Positions 25,721 to 37,208 of a DNA stretch of 64,000 nt are shown piece by piece. The translations under genes were made by a program, and so were the position numbers. The stretch covers positions 62,001 to 126,000 of the forward strand of contig NZ_JASEJT010000005.1 of the NCBI RefSeq assembly GCF_030077875.1, written 5' to 3'. Numbering within the stretch: the first letter of the stretch is position 1; each line of letters begins with the position of its first letter. The notes under the pieces are model-generated. The model was not told where the DNA came from, did not search any database, and was given only the letters and a program-made list of their open reading frames with translations. The stretch comes from Mycoplasma phocimorsus. Its GTDB lineage: Bacteria; Bacillota_I; Bacilli_A; Mycoplasmatales; Metamycoplasmataceae.

Positions 25721-26776
25721 ATGAAATTTAAAAAATGAAAAATATTACTTGCACTTAGTTTAAGTAGTTTTATTTTTATTCCATTTTTATTGTTTGGATG
25801 CAAAAAAAATACTATATTTAAAATAAAATATGAAAACACAAATAATATTGAAACAGATAATCTTACAATGTATTTTGATAATACAATTAACACAAAATTA
25901 AATTGAACAAATGGAAAAAATAAACATATTTTTATTGGATGAAAATTAAAAAACAATAATTTAACAATTGAATCAATTTTGCCTGGAGAAAAACAAGATA
26001 TAACATTAATACCTTCTGTTATAAAAGAATTTGAAGGTTTTACTGAAGCAAAAAATGAATTTTTTACTTTATATAAAAATGTTATAGAAGATAAGTTAAT
26101 TAACAAAATTATGCTTTTAATATATAAAGAACAAAAAGAAAAAGCATATGAAAAGTATAAAACTCAAAAAATGATTGTTAATTTAATAAATGAGCTAAAA
26201 ATAGGAATAGAAGAAAAGAAAAATGAAAAAAAAGAAGAAATTCATCAAGTTAAAGAAGAATTAAAAAGAGAAGAACCAATATCATTTCCAGCACTTCCAT
26301 TAATTCCGGCGAAAAGTTTTAATAAACCAAGAGTTATTTATAAAAATAAAAATAACTGAGCAGTTAATATTTTTGCTAGTATAGGTGCAGCTACTATGGT
26401 TGGTGGAGCAATTTATTGAGTGGTAGAAAAAATTAGAGATATTATATGAGATAAAAGTCTTACTACTTATGAATTAAAATGAGAACCAACTGAACAAGAC
26501 AAAAATAAAAATAATTTTAATAAAAAATTAATAATTAAATTAAAAAATAATAATTGAAAAATGGATAATTCATATAAATTAGATAATAATAAATCAAATA
26601 TTGATACACCTAATTTTTATTTAGAAAAATTAGCAGAAAAATCAAATAATACCCAACTTCAAGTGGAAATAAATAACGGAAAAGTTCAGGCCTATAATGC
26701 ACTAGTAGATAGCGAATGATTTGAAGTTAATGAAACAGAACAAGAAGTAATAATAAAGCAAAAAAGAAAGCGTTAA
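25721..26776 (+). CDS. Lipoprotein with internal membrane segment, 351 aa
   Basis: Lipobox LLFGC (Cys27) after a strong hydrophobic signal. A short domain with an IFIGWKLKNN motif (about residues 68-77) recalls beta-grasp InlB-type repeats, weakly. A Lys/Glu-rich coiled region (about 130-190) follows, then a hydrophobic segment (VNIFASIGAATMVGGAIYWV, about 215-234) and a polar C-terminal domain rich in Asn/Lys. The same order of parts is seen in the protein at 5985-6914, including a similar YELKWEPTEQDKN / YTFEFKPIDPNK segment right after the membrane segment. Function unknown. ATG 25721 follows AAAGGA. Confidence 0.8.
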
Positions 26777-26795
26777 GTAGAACATCAAACAATAA

Positions 26796-26830
26796 TTAAA
26801 AAACTAACTTCAAAAAGCAGTTAGTTTTTT
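26796..26830. terminator. Bidirectional terminator
   Basis: AAAAACTAACT / AGTTAGTTTTT stem between the converging lipoprotein gene and rpsT, with A/T runs on both sides. Confidence 0.82.
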
Positions 26831-26838
26831 ATATCAAA

Positions 26839-27105
26839 TTAATTTTGTGAATGTTTAGCAACAAATAAGTCTAGTCTTGAGTTTTTTCTAGCTGCTTTAT
26901 TTGGGTGAAATACTCCCTTTGTAGCAGCCTTATTAATTAAACTGTGTGCGTGTGATACTAATATAGCAGCATTTTCTGCTTTAGCTTCAACAGCCTCTCT
27001 AGCTTTTCTTATAGCTTTTTTAATTCTTGATTTAATTGCAAAGTTTGAAGCTCTTCTTTTTTCAATTCTAGCAATGTTTTTAATCTTTGATTTAATATTA
27101 GCCAT
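26839..27105 (-). CDS. rpsT: 30S ribosomal protein S20
   Basis: 88 aa, highly basic, three-helix 16S rRNA-binding protein. MANIKSKIKNIARIEKRRAS, the SRIKKAIRKAREAV helix and NKAATKGVFHPNKAARKNSR are classic for bS20. ATG 27105 follows AAAGGAG. It is transcribed alone, divergent from the NERD gene. Confidence 0.96.
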   Translation of the reverse strand: MANIKSKIKNIARIEKRRASNFAIKSRIKKAIRKAREAVEAKAENAAILVSHAHSLINKAATKGVFHPNKAARKNSRLDLFVAKHSQN

Positions 27106-27221
27106 AAAGTCTCCTTTCTATATAAATATAAAAATCATTTAAATTATATAGACAAATATAGAAATATTTTTAAAATAAATATAAAATTATAAGATATAAA
27201 AAAATACATTTAAGGAGTATT

Positions 27222-27980
27222 ATGGTTTCAAATGCAAGCGATGTTATAATAAAACAACCTTATCAAAAGTTATTAAATGGAAATGCTAAATATTGAGTTA
27301 TTTTTGCACTTTTACATATTGCAATTTTCATAATTTTAATTCTTTTTATCTCTGCTTCTGTTTATAAAAGAAAGATAACAAAAAATAAAATAAGAACAGG
27401 TCAAGAAGCTGAGGAAAAAGCTAAGAAATTATTAATGAAATTTGCTAATGAAAATAATTTTACATTGCTAAATGGAATATTTTCAGTAATAAATGATAAA
27501 AATCATGATATTCAATTTGAAGTAGATGGAATACTTGTTACTAATTCAAGCGTTATTGTTATTGAAGTAAAATCAAAACCACTTGTTATTAAAAGTAGTC
27601 ACTCTAAAGATTATCTTTATGTATATGATAAAAATTCTAGAAATAAAGAAAAAAATAAGTTTATAAATCCAACTATTCAAAATGATAAGCATATTTCACA
27701 TTTAAGAAATATTATTAGTAAAGATATCCCAATTTATTCAGTAATATTTTTTCCTAATGCAAGTGATGTGCAAGTTGATAGTCCAAACTTAGAAACTATT
27801 TTTTTAAGTTCAGTTAACCCTATGAAAGAGCTAGCAAATTTTTTAAATTCAAAAACATCCGACAAAGCTTTTTCTAATCAAGAAAAACAATCTATCATTA
27901 GCATTATAAAAAATGCTCAAGCTAATGATGAAGCTAAATATAAATTTTATAATATTATAGGCAAATATGACAGAATATAA
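27222..27980 (+). CDS. Membrane-anchored NERD-domain protein, 252 aa
   Basis: One membrane helix (about residues 26-45), then a nuclease-related domain: GQEAEEKAKKLL (about 60), FEVDGILVTNSSVIVIEVKSK (about 101-121). The Glu...Asp...Glu-Val-Lys pattern is the PD-(D/E)XK-like core. NERD proteins are predicted nucleases or nucleic-acid processing enzymes; activity is not shown by sequence. ATG 27222 follows TAAGGAG. The last 14 nt overlap the YgjP-like gene downstream, so the two are probably coupled. Confidence 0.82.
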
Positions 27981-28674
27981 TTATAAAAATAAAGTATTTA
28001 ATATTGAATATGAATTTGGTTGCTCTCAATTTAAGATTATATTTAATGACTGAAGACCAACTGATATTATTGTCCAACTTCCTAGTAATAAATATTATTC
28101 TTCAAGTGATTTGGATCTTAATAGCAGCTCGCTAAAAAAGACTATAAATAGAAGTAAATTAGAATTTAATCTTGAACTTGAGTTATTGCGCTTTTTTACA
28201 AAAATAAGTAAAAAAGCATTTTTTAGTGATAATGATAAATATGTTGTGTTTGGAAATGTAATGACTTTTAATTATATTGAAGGTTTTATTTATCTTGATC
28301 AGATAAAAATTGGCAAGAGTTCAACTTTAAAAAATGCACACATTCTGGTAAAAAAATATCTTCAAAAACAATTAGAAAATTATATTACTTTAACACAAAA
28401 AAAGTTTGTACAAATAATGGGGTATACTTTCAGCCCTACAATTGAAATAGTACAATTTAAATCATTTTGAGGTCGTTATTTTACTTTAAAAAAACATATT
28501 CAATATTCTCTAGAATTAGTTAAACAAACAAAAGAGTTTATTGATATTATCATTTGACATGAATTAACTCATGTAACATGTACTAAGCATGATGCAAAAT
28601 TTTATAATACATTACTTAAATATTGTCCAAGATATAAACAAATAAAATCTAATAGTTCAACCATTTATATATAA
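27967..28674 (+). CDS. YgjP-like zinc metallopeptidase domain protein, 235 aa
   Basis: C-terminal zincin-type motif IIWHELTHVTCTKHDAKFYN (about residues 197-216): HExxH plus the third His in the KHDAKFY segment, as in the YgjP (DUF45) family. The N-terminal half is beta-rich, with ASN/SER stretches. Several TGA codons encode Trp, including the one before HELTH. The substrate is unknown. It overlaps the NERD gene by 14 nt and lies 12 nt ahead of the ABC exporter genes, so it may be in one transcript with both. Confidence 0.82.
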
Positions 28675-28686
28675 ATAAGGAAAGAT

Positions 28687-30471
28687 ATGTTTAAATTACT
28701 CAATAAAATAAGTTTAAAATATCGATTAATATTGGTAGTGGCCTCGTTAGCAACTGTTGTTCAAGTTGTCTGTTTATTATTATTTTCGAGAGTAACGGCC
28801 TCTTTTATTCAGGTTTTGGCTGATGAAACAACAACTGCATTGAAATTTAAAGCCTTTTCTATTCCAGTTGCTGATAGAGAGCAAGCTATAATTTATCTTT
28901 CAATAATTTTAGCTGCATTAGCTAGTATTGGTACTATTTTTTCACTAATATCTATTTATTTAACTTCTTATTCTTCTAATAGCATTATTAGAGAATTAAG
29001 AATGCTTGTTTATAGAAAGATTTATAAATTACCAATGCAAGATATTAAAAAAATAACATTAGGTTCAATTATGACAAGAGTTACTAGTGACGTATTTTTA
29101 ATGGGATTAGTAGTTCAAGCAATTACTAGAGTAATTATTAATGCACCAATTACAATTATTTTTTCAACAGTTATAGCTGTAATTCTTGCTCCAAATATGT
29201 CATGATTTATTGCAGTTTTAATTCCATTGATGTTATTATTAATTTTTGCAATAATTGCTATTGCTTTTCCTTATATAAAAAAACGACAAAAAATTATTGA
29301 TGATATTAATAATGAATCAAGAGAAAATGTAATAGGCGCAAGAGTAATTAAGTCTTACAATTTAGAGAAAAATCAATATGTTAAGTATGAAACAATTTCA
29401 CAAAGATTTGCAATTTTAAGCATAAAAATGTCTAATGTATTTTTTTTAGTTATTCCTATTTCATTTTTAATTATTAATATTATAATTGCAGGTCTTTTTC
29501 TTTGGGGAGGAAGAGAAATTATTTCTGGAAGCATTAAGCCTGAGTTTGTTGAACATTTAATTGCTTATATTGATTTTATTGTTTATATAGCCTTTGCTCT
29601 TCTTCAATTTGCAGGAATAATGGGCATTCTTGCAAGAGGATTAGTAAGTTCAAAAAGAATTAATGAAATAATTGATTATAAAGAAACTTTTTCGGATATT
29701 GTTTCTGATGTAAAAATTAATAATCCAAGCATTAAATTTAATAATGTTTGATATTCTTTTGATGAAAAAGCACAAAAAGAAAATGATTATGTTTTAAAAG
29801 GAATAAATTTTGAAGTTTCAGCTTATACATCATTAGGAATTATAGGTAAAAGTGGTGTAGGCAAATCAGTTTTAGCAAATATTTTAGTTAGAAATTATGT
29901 TGTTAACAAAGGGGAAGTATTATTTAATAATAAAAATATTAATATTATTGATACACAAAATCTAAAAGAGAATATTGCTATAACTTATCAAGATGCCAAT
30001 GTATTTAGTGGAACTATTAAAGAAAACATAATTTTTGCTAACCCCAAAGCTACAAAAGAAATGATAATAAAAGCTTGTGAAACTGCACAAGCATATAATT
30101 ACATTATGAAATTTAATAATCAATTTGAGCATAAAATTTATCAAGGTGGTAAAAATCTTTCAGGCGGACAAAAACAACGTCTTTCTATTGCGAGATCATT
30201 ACTAAAAGAATCTTCAATTCAAATATTTGATGATTCAACAAGTGCACTTGATGGTTTAACTGAAAAGAAAGTTATTAACAATATTTTAAAAAACTACAAA
30301 AGTACTAAAATTATTATTTCTCAGAAAATTTCATGCATTAAACATTGCGATCAAATAGTTGTAATGGAAGATGGAAAAATTATTGAACGCGGAACTCATA
30401 ATGAATTATTAAAACTTCAAGGCGCTTATTATGCAATAGCATTACAGCAGCAAGGAGAAGTCAATGAGTAA
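28687..30471 (+). CDS. ABC exporter half-transporter, degenerate NBD, 594 aa
   Basis: Six-helix membrane domain (about residues 1-330) fused to an ATPase domain. Walker A is GKSGVGKSV (about 392), the Q-loop ITYQDAN, the signature intact LSGGQ (about 492). Walker B reads IQIFDDSTSALDG, with Asp in place of the catalytic Glu, and the switch His is replaced by Gln (IISQKIS instead of IAHRLS). This is the pattern of the non-hydrolysing half of a heterodimeric exporter (TM287/288, BmrCD type). The partner gene follows with an 8-nt overlap. Substrate unknown: lipid, peptide or drug export are all possible. Confidence 0.9.
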
Positions 30472-32383
30472 GTATATTTCTAAAAAAAATTTTTGAGGAA
30501 CTATTTTTAGAATTAATAAGGAGGTAAGCAGATATGGCACTCCTTATTGATTAGGCTTATTTTTCGGTTTTCTTCGTGCCGCTCTTTTTACAAGTGGTAC
30601 ATTTTTACTTGGTTTAATAACAGAAAGATTCTTTAAAACAAAAAACAATATTAATCTTCAAAAGAATTTTCTTTCGCAAAGTAAATTATTTGGTTTTGAC
30701 ATAAGTGTTGAAATATCTTTTTATATTTTAATTTCAATTTTAATAGCAATATTTATTTTGTATACTATTTCATCTGTAATTCAGATTAAACTGATGACCA
30801 ATTTAGGTAATAAAGCAGTTTATAACATGAGGATGAAAGGATTTAGTAATTTACAAAAAATGCACATAGATTATTATGATACAACTAAAAATGGTGAATT
30901 AATTTCAAGATTAAGTAATGATTCTAATAATGCTGAATTAGCATTGACACAATCTTTAGTTTTTATTCCTACTTCAATTTTCAACTTTTTTCTTTCGTTC
31001 TTTTTCATGTTATTTCTATCAGTTACAGCAACTTTAATTGCTGTTTCTATATTTGCGCTAATGATTTCTTCAGCTTATTTTTTACTTAAACATAATATTA
31101 CTAATAGAACAATTAATATTCAGCTTTTTGGCGAAATGACATCACATCTAGAAGAATATATTGCAAATAAAAATTTGATTAACTCATTTAATCAAACAGA
31201 AAATGTAATTAAAAAATTCGAAAAAATTAATAATAAAACTTATATATCAAATAAGAAAGTTTATAACTATTCTAATTTAACATTCCCAGTTTATAATATA
31301 TCTGCAAATGTGGCAATTGTTGCAGCAATTGTTTTTGGAGTTGTTTGTAAAATTTATAATATTCCAGCTTATGGTATTGATATTACAGGAGCAGGTAAGC
31401 AAGCTACATTTGGTGCCGGATTTTTAATTTCATTTATTAACTTAATGTGAAACTTTAGTTCTACTGTTAATGATTTAATAGAAAGGGCTAATGTTATTAT
31501 TCTTGGTGTTGCCTCTTCAAAAAGATTATATGAATTGAATGATATCAAAACACCTTATTATCCTTTAAATTATAAATTATTTCCAACTAATGAGGATTTT
31601 ACTATTGAATTTGATAATGTATATTTTAGATATGACAAAAATATTGATCATTATGAAACTAAAGGTATTAGTTTTAAAGTTAAAAAAGGTCAACATATTG
31701 CAATAGTAGGACCTACAGGTTGTGGAAAAACAACATTAATTAATCTTCTTGCTAAGTTTTATGATATTGAAAGCGGAGAAATTAAGGTTGATAAGAAAAA
31801 AGTTATAGCTGGTGAAATTTATATTAATAATATTCCTTATTCTCAAATTAATTCTAAAAATTTAAGAGATAATATGTCAATTGTTTTGCAAGATACCTTT
31901 TTATTTAATGATACAGTTAAAAATAATATTAAAATATCGAATATAAATGCTACTGATGATGAAATTCAACAAGCTATTAGTATAACCGGAATAGATGACA
32001 AAATTAACAATTTAAAAAATGGTCTAGATACTATTATCGGCGAAAAATATACCAGCTTATCTAATGGCGAAGGACAACTTATTGATATTTCCAGAGTATT
32101 GCTTGTTAATAAAGATATTGTTATTTTTGATGAAGCAACGAGTAATTTGGATACTGAAACAGAGCAACAAGTTTATAAAGCTATGGATAGCTTTATGAAA
32201 AATAAAACATCATTTGTGATAGCACATCGTCTTTCTACAATTATTAAAGCTGATTTGATAATTGTTATGAATGAAGGGGAAATTGTCGAACGTGGCACTC
32301 ACAAAGAATTATTAGAAAAAAATGGGTTTTATGCTCAAATGTACAGCACACAAATTAATAATATTTTAAGCGTTAAAGAATAA
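30464..32383 (+). CDS. ABC exporter half-transporter, catalytic NBD, 639 aa
   Basis: Partner of the preceding gene, with an N-terminal six-helix domain and a C-terminal ATPase domain. Walker A GPTGCGKTT (about 417), Walker B IVIFDEATSNLD with catalytic Glu, and switch His in VIAHRLST are canonical. Its signature is altered to LSNGEGQ instead of LSGGQ. Its defect complements that of the first half, so the pair should form one consensus and one degenerate ATP site. About 20 extra residues after Walker A (near KVDKKKVIAGE) are unusual. It ends at a terminator. Confidence 0.9.
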
Positions 32384-32413
32384 AAAAATAATGGCGTATT
32401 TAGCCATTTTTTT
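32384..32413 (+). terminator. Terminator after the ABC exporter
   Basis: AATGGC / GCCATT stem with a GTATTTA loop, followed by TTTTTTT, directly after the stop codon. Confidence 0.8.
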
Positions 32414-32420
32414 ATATTTA

Positions 32421-33743
32421 TTATTCACAAAAAAGTTTAAATTGTGAATAGCCCTTTTCATCCATTTCTTCAAATGGAATAAAATCTAAAGCAGCGCCAT
32501 TAATGCAGTATCGTAACCCACCCATTTGTTTTGGACCATCTTCAAACACATGTCCTAAATGGTGATCACCTTTAGCCGAACGAACTTCAATTCTTTCCAT
32601 ATTATGTGAAACATCTTTTACATATTTAATAGCAGTTGTTGTAATTGGTTTACTAAAACTAGGTCACCCACATCCTGCATCAAATTTAGTTGATGAAACA
32701 AATAATGGTTCACCAGTAATTTTTTCTACATAAATACCTTTTTTATAGTTTTGTTCATATTCAGAAGTAAATGGTTTTTCAGTAGCATTATTAAGTAAAA
32801 CTTCTTTATCAAGTCCTTTTACTTCATTTTGATGCAATTTAAATTTTTTAAATTCTTCTAATTCTTCATTTGCAACCATTAAATTAACATGGCAATAACC
32901 ATTAATATTTTTTCCTAAATAATCTTGATGATAATCTTCAGCTTGAATAAAGTGATCTAATTTTTGTACTTCTACATAAAATGCTGAATATTTTAATTTA
33001 ATATAATTAAATACGCGTTCAATAATTTGTTGATCTTTAGAATTAATATAATAAACACCAGTACGATATTGAATACCAACATCTCCGCCCTGCTTATTTA
33101 ATGAAGCAGGATCAATAATTCGAATAAAATGTAATAAGATTTCTTCAAGAGAAATAATTGAAAAATCATATTTTAATTCAACAGTTTCAGCATGTTGTGT
33201 TTCTTTAAGTTGTCTATAGCTGGTAACTTGTGTTTTACCATTAGCATATCCAACTTTAGTTGTAATTATACCTTTAATTTTTTTGAAATAAGCTTCAACA
33301 CCTCAGAAACATCCTCCTGCCAAATAAATAGTTTTATATTTAGTTAATTCTTGTAATTTAAAATCAAATTCTGGAAGTTCGCAACCACTTAATGGTTGAA
33401 AATCAATAATAAAATCTAAATCTACAGCTCCACCTTTTGAAGCAATATGATCCAAAATTTCTTTAAGTGGTAATAAAGATCCGTTCAATGGTGAATTAGA
33501 AGTAAACCTATAATGTTTTTCTAAAATTTCATTTAATACTTCACGATTTTCTACCATTTTTTCAGCTAAAAATTTTGAATTATATTCTAAAGACTTTTCA
33601 AGCGCTTGTAAAGATCCTTCTTTTAATCAAGCATGTTTTTTAAGAATCTTTACAATGTATTTTCATACATCAAATGGATCAAATAATACATTTTTGTATA
33701 ATGATCAATTTTCAAAAGCCTCTTTTAATGTTACTTTAAACAT
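32421..33743 (-). CDS. msrAB: Fused peptide methionine sulfoxide reductase MsrA-MsrB with N-terminal extension, 440 aa
   Basis: Repairs methionine sulfoxide in proteins. The MsrA domain (about residues 138-290) has the catalytic Cys in AGGCFWGVEAYF. The MsrB domain (about 305-440) has [16 protein letters not shown] and the catalytic Cys in RYCINGAAL; the zinc CxxC pairs of many MsrBs are not seen. About 130 residues before MsrA (start [18 protein letters not shown]) belong to neither domain and are not recognised; they look helical. Last gene of the pepA-tsaB-tsaD operon: ATG 33743 overlaps the tsaD stop by 8 nt. Confidence 0.9.
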
Positions 33744-34674
33744 TTTTTCTCCTTTTTAATTCAAATGCACATTGTGCAATCATTGCTGCATTATCCTGGC
33801 AATATTTTTTTTCAGGAATAAAAGCATTTGAATGTAATTTTAAAAACCTTTCTCTTAAAATTGAATTTGAACTAACTCCACCACATAAAATAATTGAATT
33901 AGGTTCAAATTTTTTAATAGCAAGTTTAAACTTACTTAATAAATAATTAATCGATGTATCCATAAATGAGGAAACAACCAAATTAATATTGTAGTTTTCT
34001 TCAGATTGATGTTTATTGTGGTAATTAATTACTTGTGTTTTAAGACCACTAAATGAAAAATCAAATTCATTTAGTGTTCTAGGTTTTGTAAAATTAATAT
34101 ATGAATCAAATGTTGATTCATTATATATTTTGTTAATAATTGGCCCGCCAGGAAATCCTAGATTTAATTTGGATGATATTTTATCAAAAACTTCACCAAT
34201 AGCATCATCTTGTGTTTGGCCAATAATTTGATAATCACCAGGAAAATCGCATTTAATAATTTCACTATGTCCTCCTGAAACTACTAAAGCTAAAGCAGGA
34301 TATTTAATTGCTTCTTTTTCTATATTAACCGAATATAAATGCCCTAACATATGATTAATAGGCATTAATTCAACTTGTAAAGCACTTGAAAGAGCATATG
34401 CAAATAATTTTCCTACTTGCAATGAACCTATTAATCCAGGTTCAGATGTATATGCGATTAAATCAATTTGTTTAAAATTTATAGTTTTTAATAATTTATT
34501 TAAAATAATTTGAATATTTTTTGTGTGTTCTCTTGAAGCTATTTCTGGAATAGTTCCGCCAAATTCCTTAAAAATATCTATTTGTGAAAAAATAATAAAT
34601 TCAATAATTTTATTGTTTTTTCACAAAGCAATAGATGTATCATCGTGTGAAGTTTCAATACCCAATATTGTCAT
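33736..34674 (-). CDS. tsaD: tRNA threonylcarbamoyladenosine synthase subunit TsaD
   Basis: 312 aa. Transfers the threonylcarbamoyl group to A37 of ANN-reading tRNAs, with TsaB. Motifs: ILGIETSHDDTSIAL at the start, the metal-binding HMLGHLYS, VVSGGHSEI, FPGGPIINK, FSFSGLKTQ and SNSILRERF, with the C-terminal Asp in CQDNAAMIA. The length is slightly short but complete. ATG 34674 overlaps the tsaB stop by 1 nt. Confidence 0.95.
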
Positions 34675-35207
34675 TATTTCTTAGCTCCTACTTGAGGTTT
34701 TTTTCCATACAATGGATCAATAATACTATTTAATTCAATGGGAGAAAATTTAGAAAATACCTTTTCAATATTTTGCTCAACTTGTTGATAATCAATATCA
34801 ATTTCATGTAAACTTTTTTCAATTACTTCAATATTTTTGTCATTACAGTTTCACTTAAATGAATTAGATTTTGTAGCATTTAAATATAAATTACATTCAT
34901 TGTTATAAGCGTTAATAATTTCAAACGTATTACTTACAAATACCCTCTTATTTAATACTGAAGCAAAAGTTTTAAAATATATTAATGCACTACGCGCACC
35001 AGTAAACGAACCTGGGCCAATATTAATATAATATTCTTTAATATTATCAATTAGTGAAATATCTTCAGCTAATAGCGCCTGAAAATTATTTACAAGTGGA
35101 TCAACTTTTTTGGTTATATCTTTAATATGAATTTTTTTATATAATCGATTTTGTCAAAATATTGCCACATATAAATCTTTAGAACTAGTATCAACAAGTA
35201 ATTTCAT
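34674..35207 (-). CDS. tsaB: TsaB, partner of TsaD in t6A synthesis
   Basis: 177 aa, shorter than the typical 220-230. It has the ASKHA-fold start LLVDTSSKDLYVAIF and the hallmark IGPGSFTGARSA (about residues 68-79). The C-terminal lobe is reduced. It carries no catalytic metal site and acts as scaffold for TsaD, encoded immediately downstream. Both ends overlap their neighbours by about 1 nt (TAATG junctions). Confidence 0.92.
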
Positions 35208-35635
35208 TACAACATCCTTTCTTGCTCATCTAGTTTTTTACGATATTCTATTTCACTTTTATCACCAAATCCATTATTAGAAATATATACATATAAAAGT
35301 AAAACAATAGCAGCAATACCAGCAACATAAGCGATGATATTAAATGTAATAATAAATGAAATAATTGTTGTAGGAATTCAGATAAAGCCAAATCATCTTT
35401 TTGAAAGATCTTTAGTAACAAAAAAACCAATCAAACTAATAACTGATAAAAATGAAGCAATTGGCATGTAATTTCTATATTCTTTATTTTCATTAATTTG
35501 ATTAATAAAAATATTTAACCCCGACACATCATGTCATTTATCTTTATAAACAATAATTGAAAATATTAATATTAAAAAAAATGGCAATGTTAAAGTTGTT
35601 GTAATAAAAAACTTTTTATAATCTACGTTTTGCAT
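35207..35635 (-). CDS. Small membrane protein, 142 aa
   Basis: About four hydrophobic helices (near residues 8-27, 58-75, 83-100 and 102-120) and a charged C-terminal tail (GDKSEIEYRKKLDEQERML). No family recognised. It overlaps the M17 aminopeptidase stop and the tsaB start by 1-3 nt each, so it is clearly an operon member. A function in that pathway cannot be inferred. Confidence 0.75.
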
Positions 35636-36972
35636 TATAACCCGAATTCCACTAATGTTTTTAGCAATATTGCCTGTGGCTCATTATTAAGTTTAGCGCT
35701 ACCAGCTATATCGCAATGAATATAATCGGCTTTTTCGCGAAATTTACTTAAATACATTGCCGCGTCATTACAATCAGAAAGCGTAATTTCAGAACAATTT
35801 TTAATATCAGCAATATTAGTTTTTAAATTATTATCTTGAAAATCATCATGCATTGGCATTCTTCAGATTAATTCATGTTGAGCATTAGCAGCTTGTTCAA
35901 ATTTTGAATAAACTTCATCATTTGTACTTCAAATTCCTGAATAAGTTCTTCCTAAAGCTGTAACTATAGCGCCAGTTAATGTTGCAACATCAACTATAGT
36001 ATCAGCTTTAATTATTTGTTCAGCATAAGTAATTCCGTCAGCAAGAACTAATCTTCCTTCAGCATCAGTATTTTCAATTTCTACAAATAAACCATTCATT
36101 GCTTGAATAACCATATCAGGAGAAATAGCGTCATTATTAAGTCTATTATCAGTTAATGGCAAAATAGCACTAACATTTTTATTTCCTTTTAAACTAGCAA
36201 TACTCATTATCGCACCAGCACAAATAGCAGCTCCAGACATATCAAATTTCATGCCTAACATATATTTCCCGGTTTTAATATTATAACCGCCAGAATCAAA
36301 AGTAATTCCCTTTCCTACATATGCTAATCTTTGTTTATCATCAGGATTTGGGCTGTAATCAATTACAACTAACCTAGCATCAAAAGACGACCCTTTATTA
36401 ACAGAAAGAATTAAATTCATCCCCAATTGTTTCATTTGTTTTTTATCTAAGTATTTAGCATTTAAGTTTGGAATATTGGCATTATTAATTTTATTAACAA
36501 TTTCCTGCGCTAATCAAGTCGATGTGCAAATATTAGGCGGCATAACTTGTAAATTTTTGACTCAAGTAATATTTTTAGATATTTCATTAGTTTTAATAAT
36601 TTCATTTTTACAATATGATGAATTTGTAAAAATGAAATGCTCGACTTGGCTTTGTTTGCTTTCTTTTTTTAGTAAAAATTTTTCGTCCATAGAAAAGTGA
36701 TAAGCATAAATAATTGCTTTTATTGCTTCATTAATCTCAAGTGAATGACTAATAAAGCTATCAACAATTAAAGCAGTATTAACTTTTAGTTTTGGAAAAA
36801 TCTCAAGCAGCGTTTTATATAATAATTGATAATTGTATTTCTCTTTTTCAATTTCAAGTTTATAAATTTTTGCTGAGTAATCTTCTGACAAAAAATATTT
36901 ATCTTCAATTTTTTTATCTACTAGCTCTAATTTAAGTTGAAACTCATCTCTTACTTGATTAATAATTTTCAT
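35635..36972 (-). CDS. pepA: M17 leucyl aminopeptidase
   Basis: Cytosolic hexameric aminopeptidase with two metals, 445 aa. The catalytic half has GKGITFDSGGYNIKTG (metal Lys and Asp, active-site Lys), MKFDMSGAA and NTDAEGRLVLAD (metal Asp and Glu, active-site Arg). The N-terminal half is poorly conserved, as usual. A TTG just upstream is in frame, but ATG 36972 follows AGGAGG with correct spacing. First gene of a five-gene operon reaching msrAB. Confidence 0.95.
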
Positions 36973-37208
36973 CAAGCCTCCTTATGTTATTTTATATTTA
37001 TAACTTTTATTATTATATTTTAAATAAAAAATTAAATATGCAAATTCATATAAATAAAAGATTTAAATTATTAACTTAAAAAACAAAAAAGTTATTTTTT
37101 TAAATTTTTTATTTAGAAATTTAGTTTTTTAAAAAATAACTATTTTATCGTTTTAATAAAAAATTAATTTATTAATAATAAGATTTTAAGTTTTGTATAA
37201 TTTTTATT
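36973..37208. promoter_or_regulatory. Divergent promoter region pepA/lepA
   Basis: 236 bp without genes. An imperfect inverted repeat (AGTTATTTTTT near 37090, AAAAAATAACT near 37131) could fold in the RNA of either strand. No clear -35 box is seen. Confidence 0.4.
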
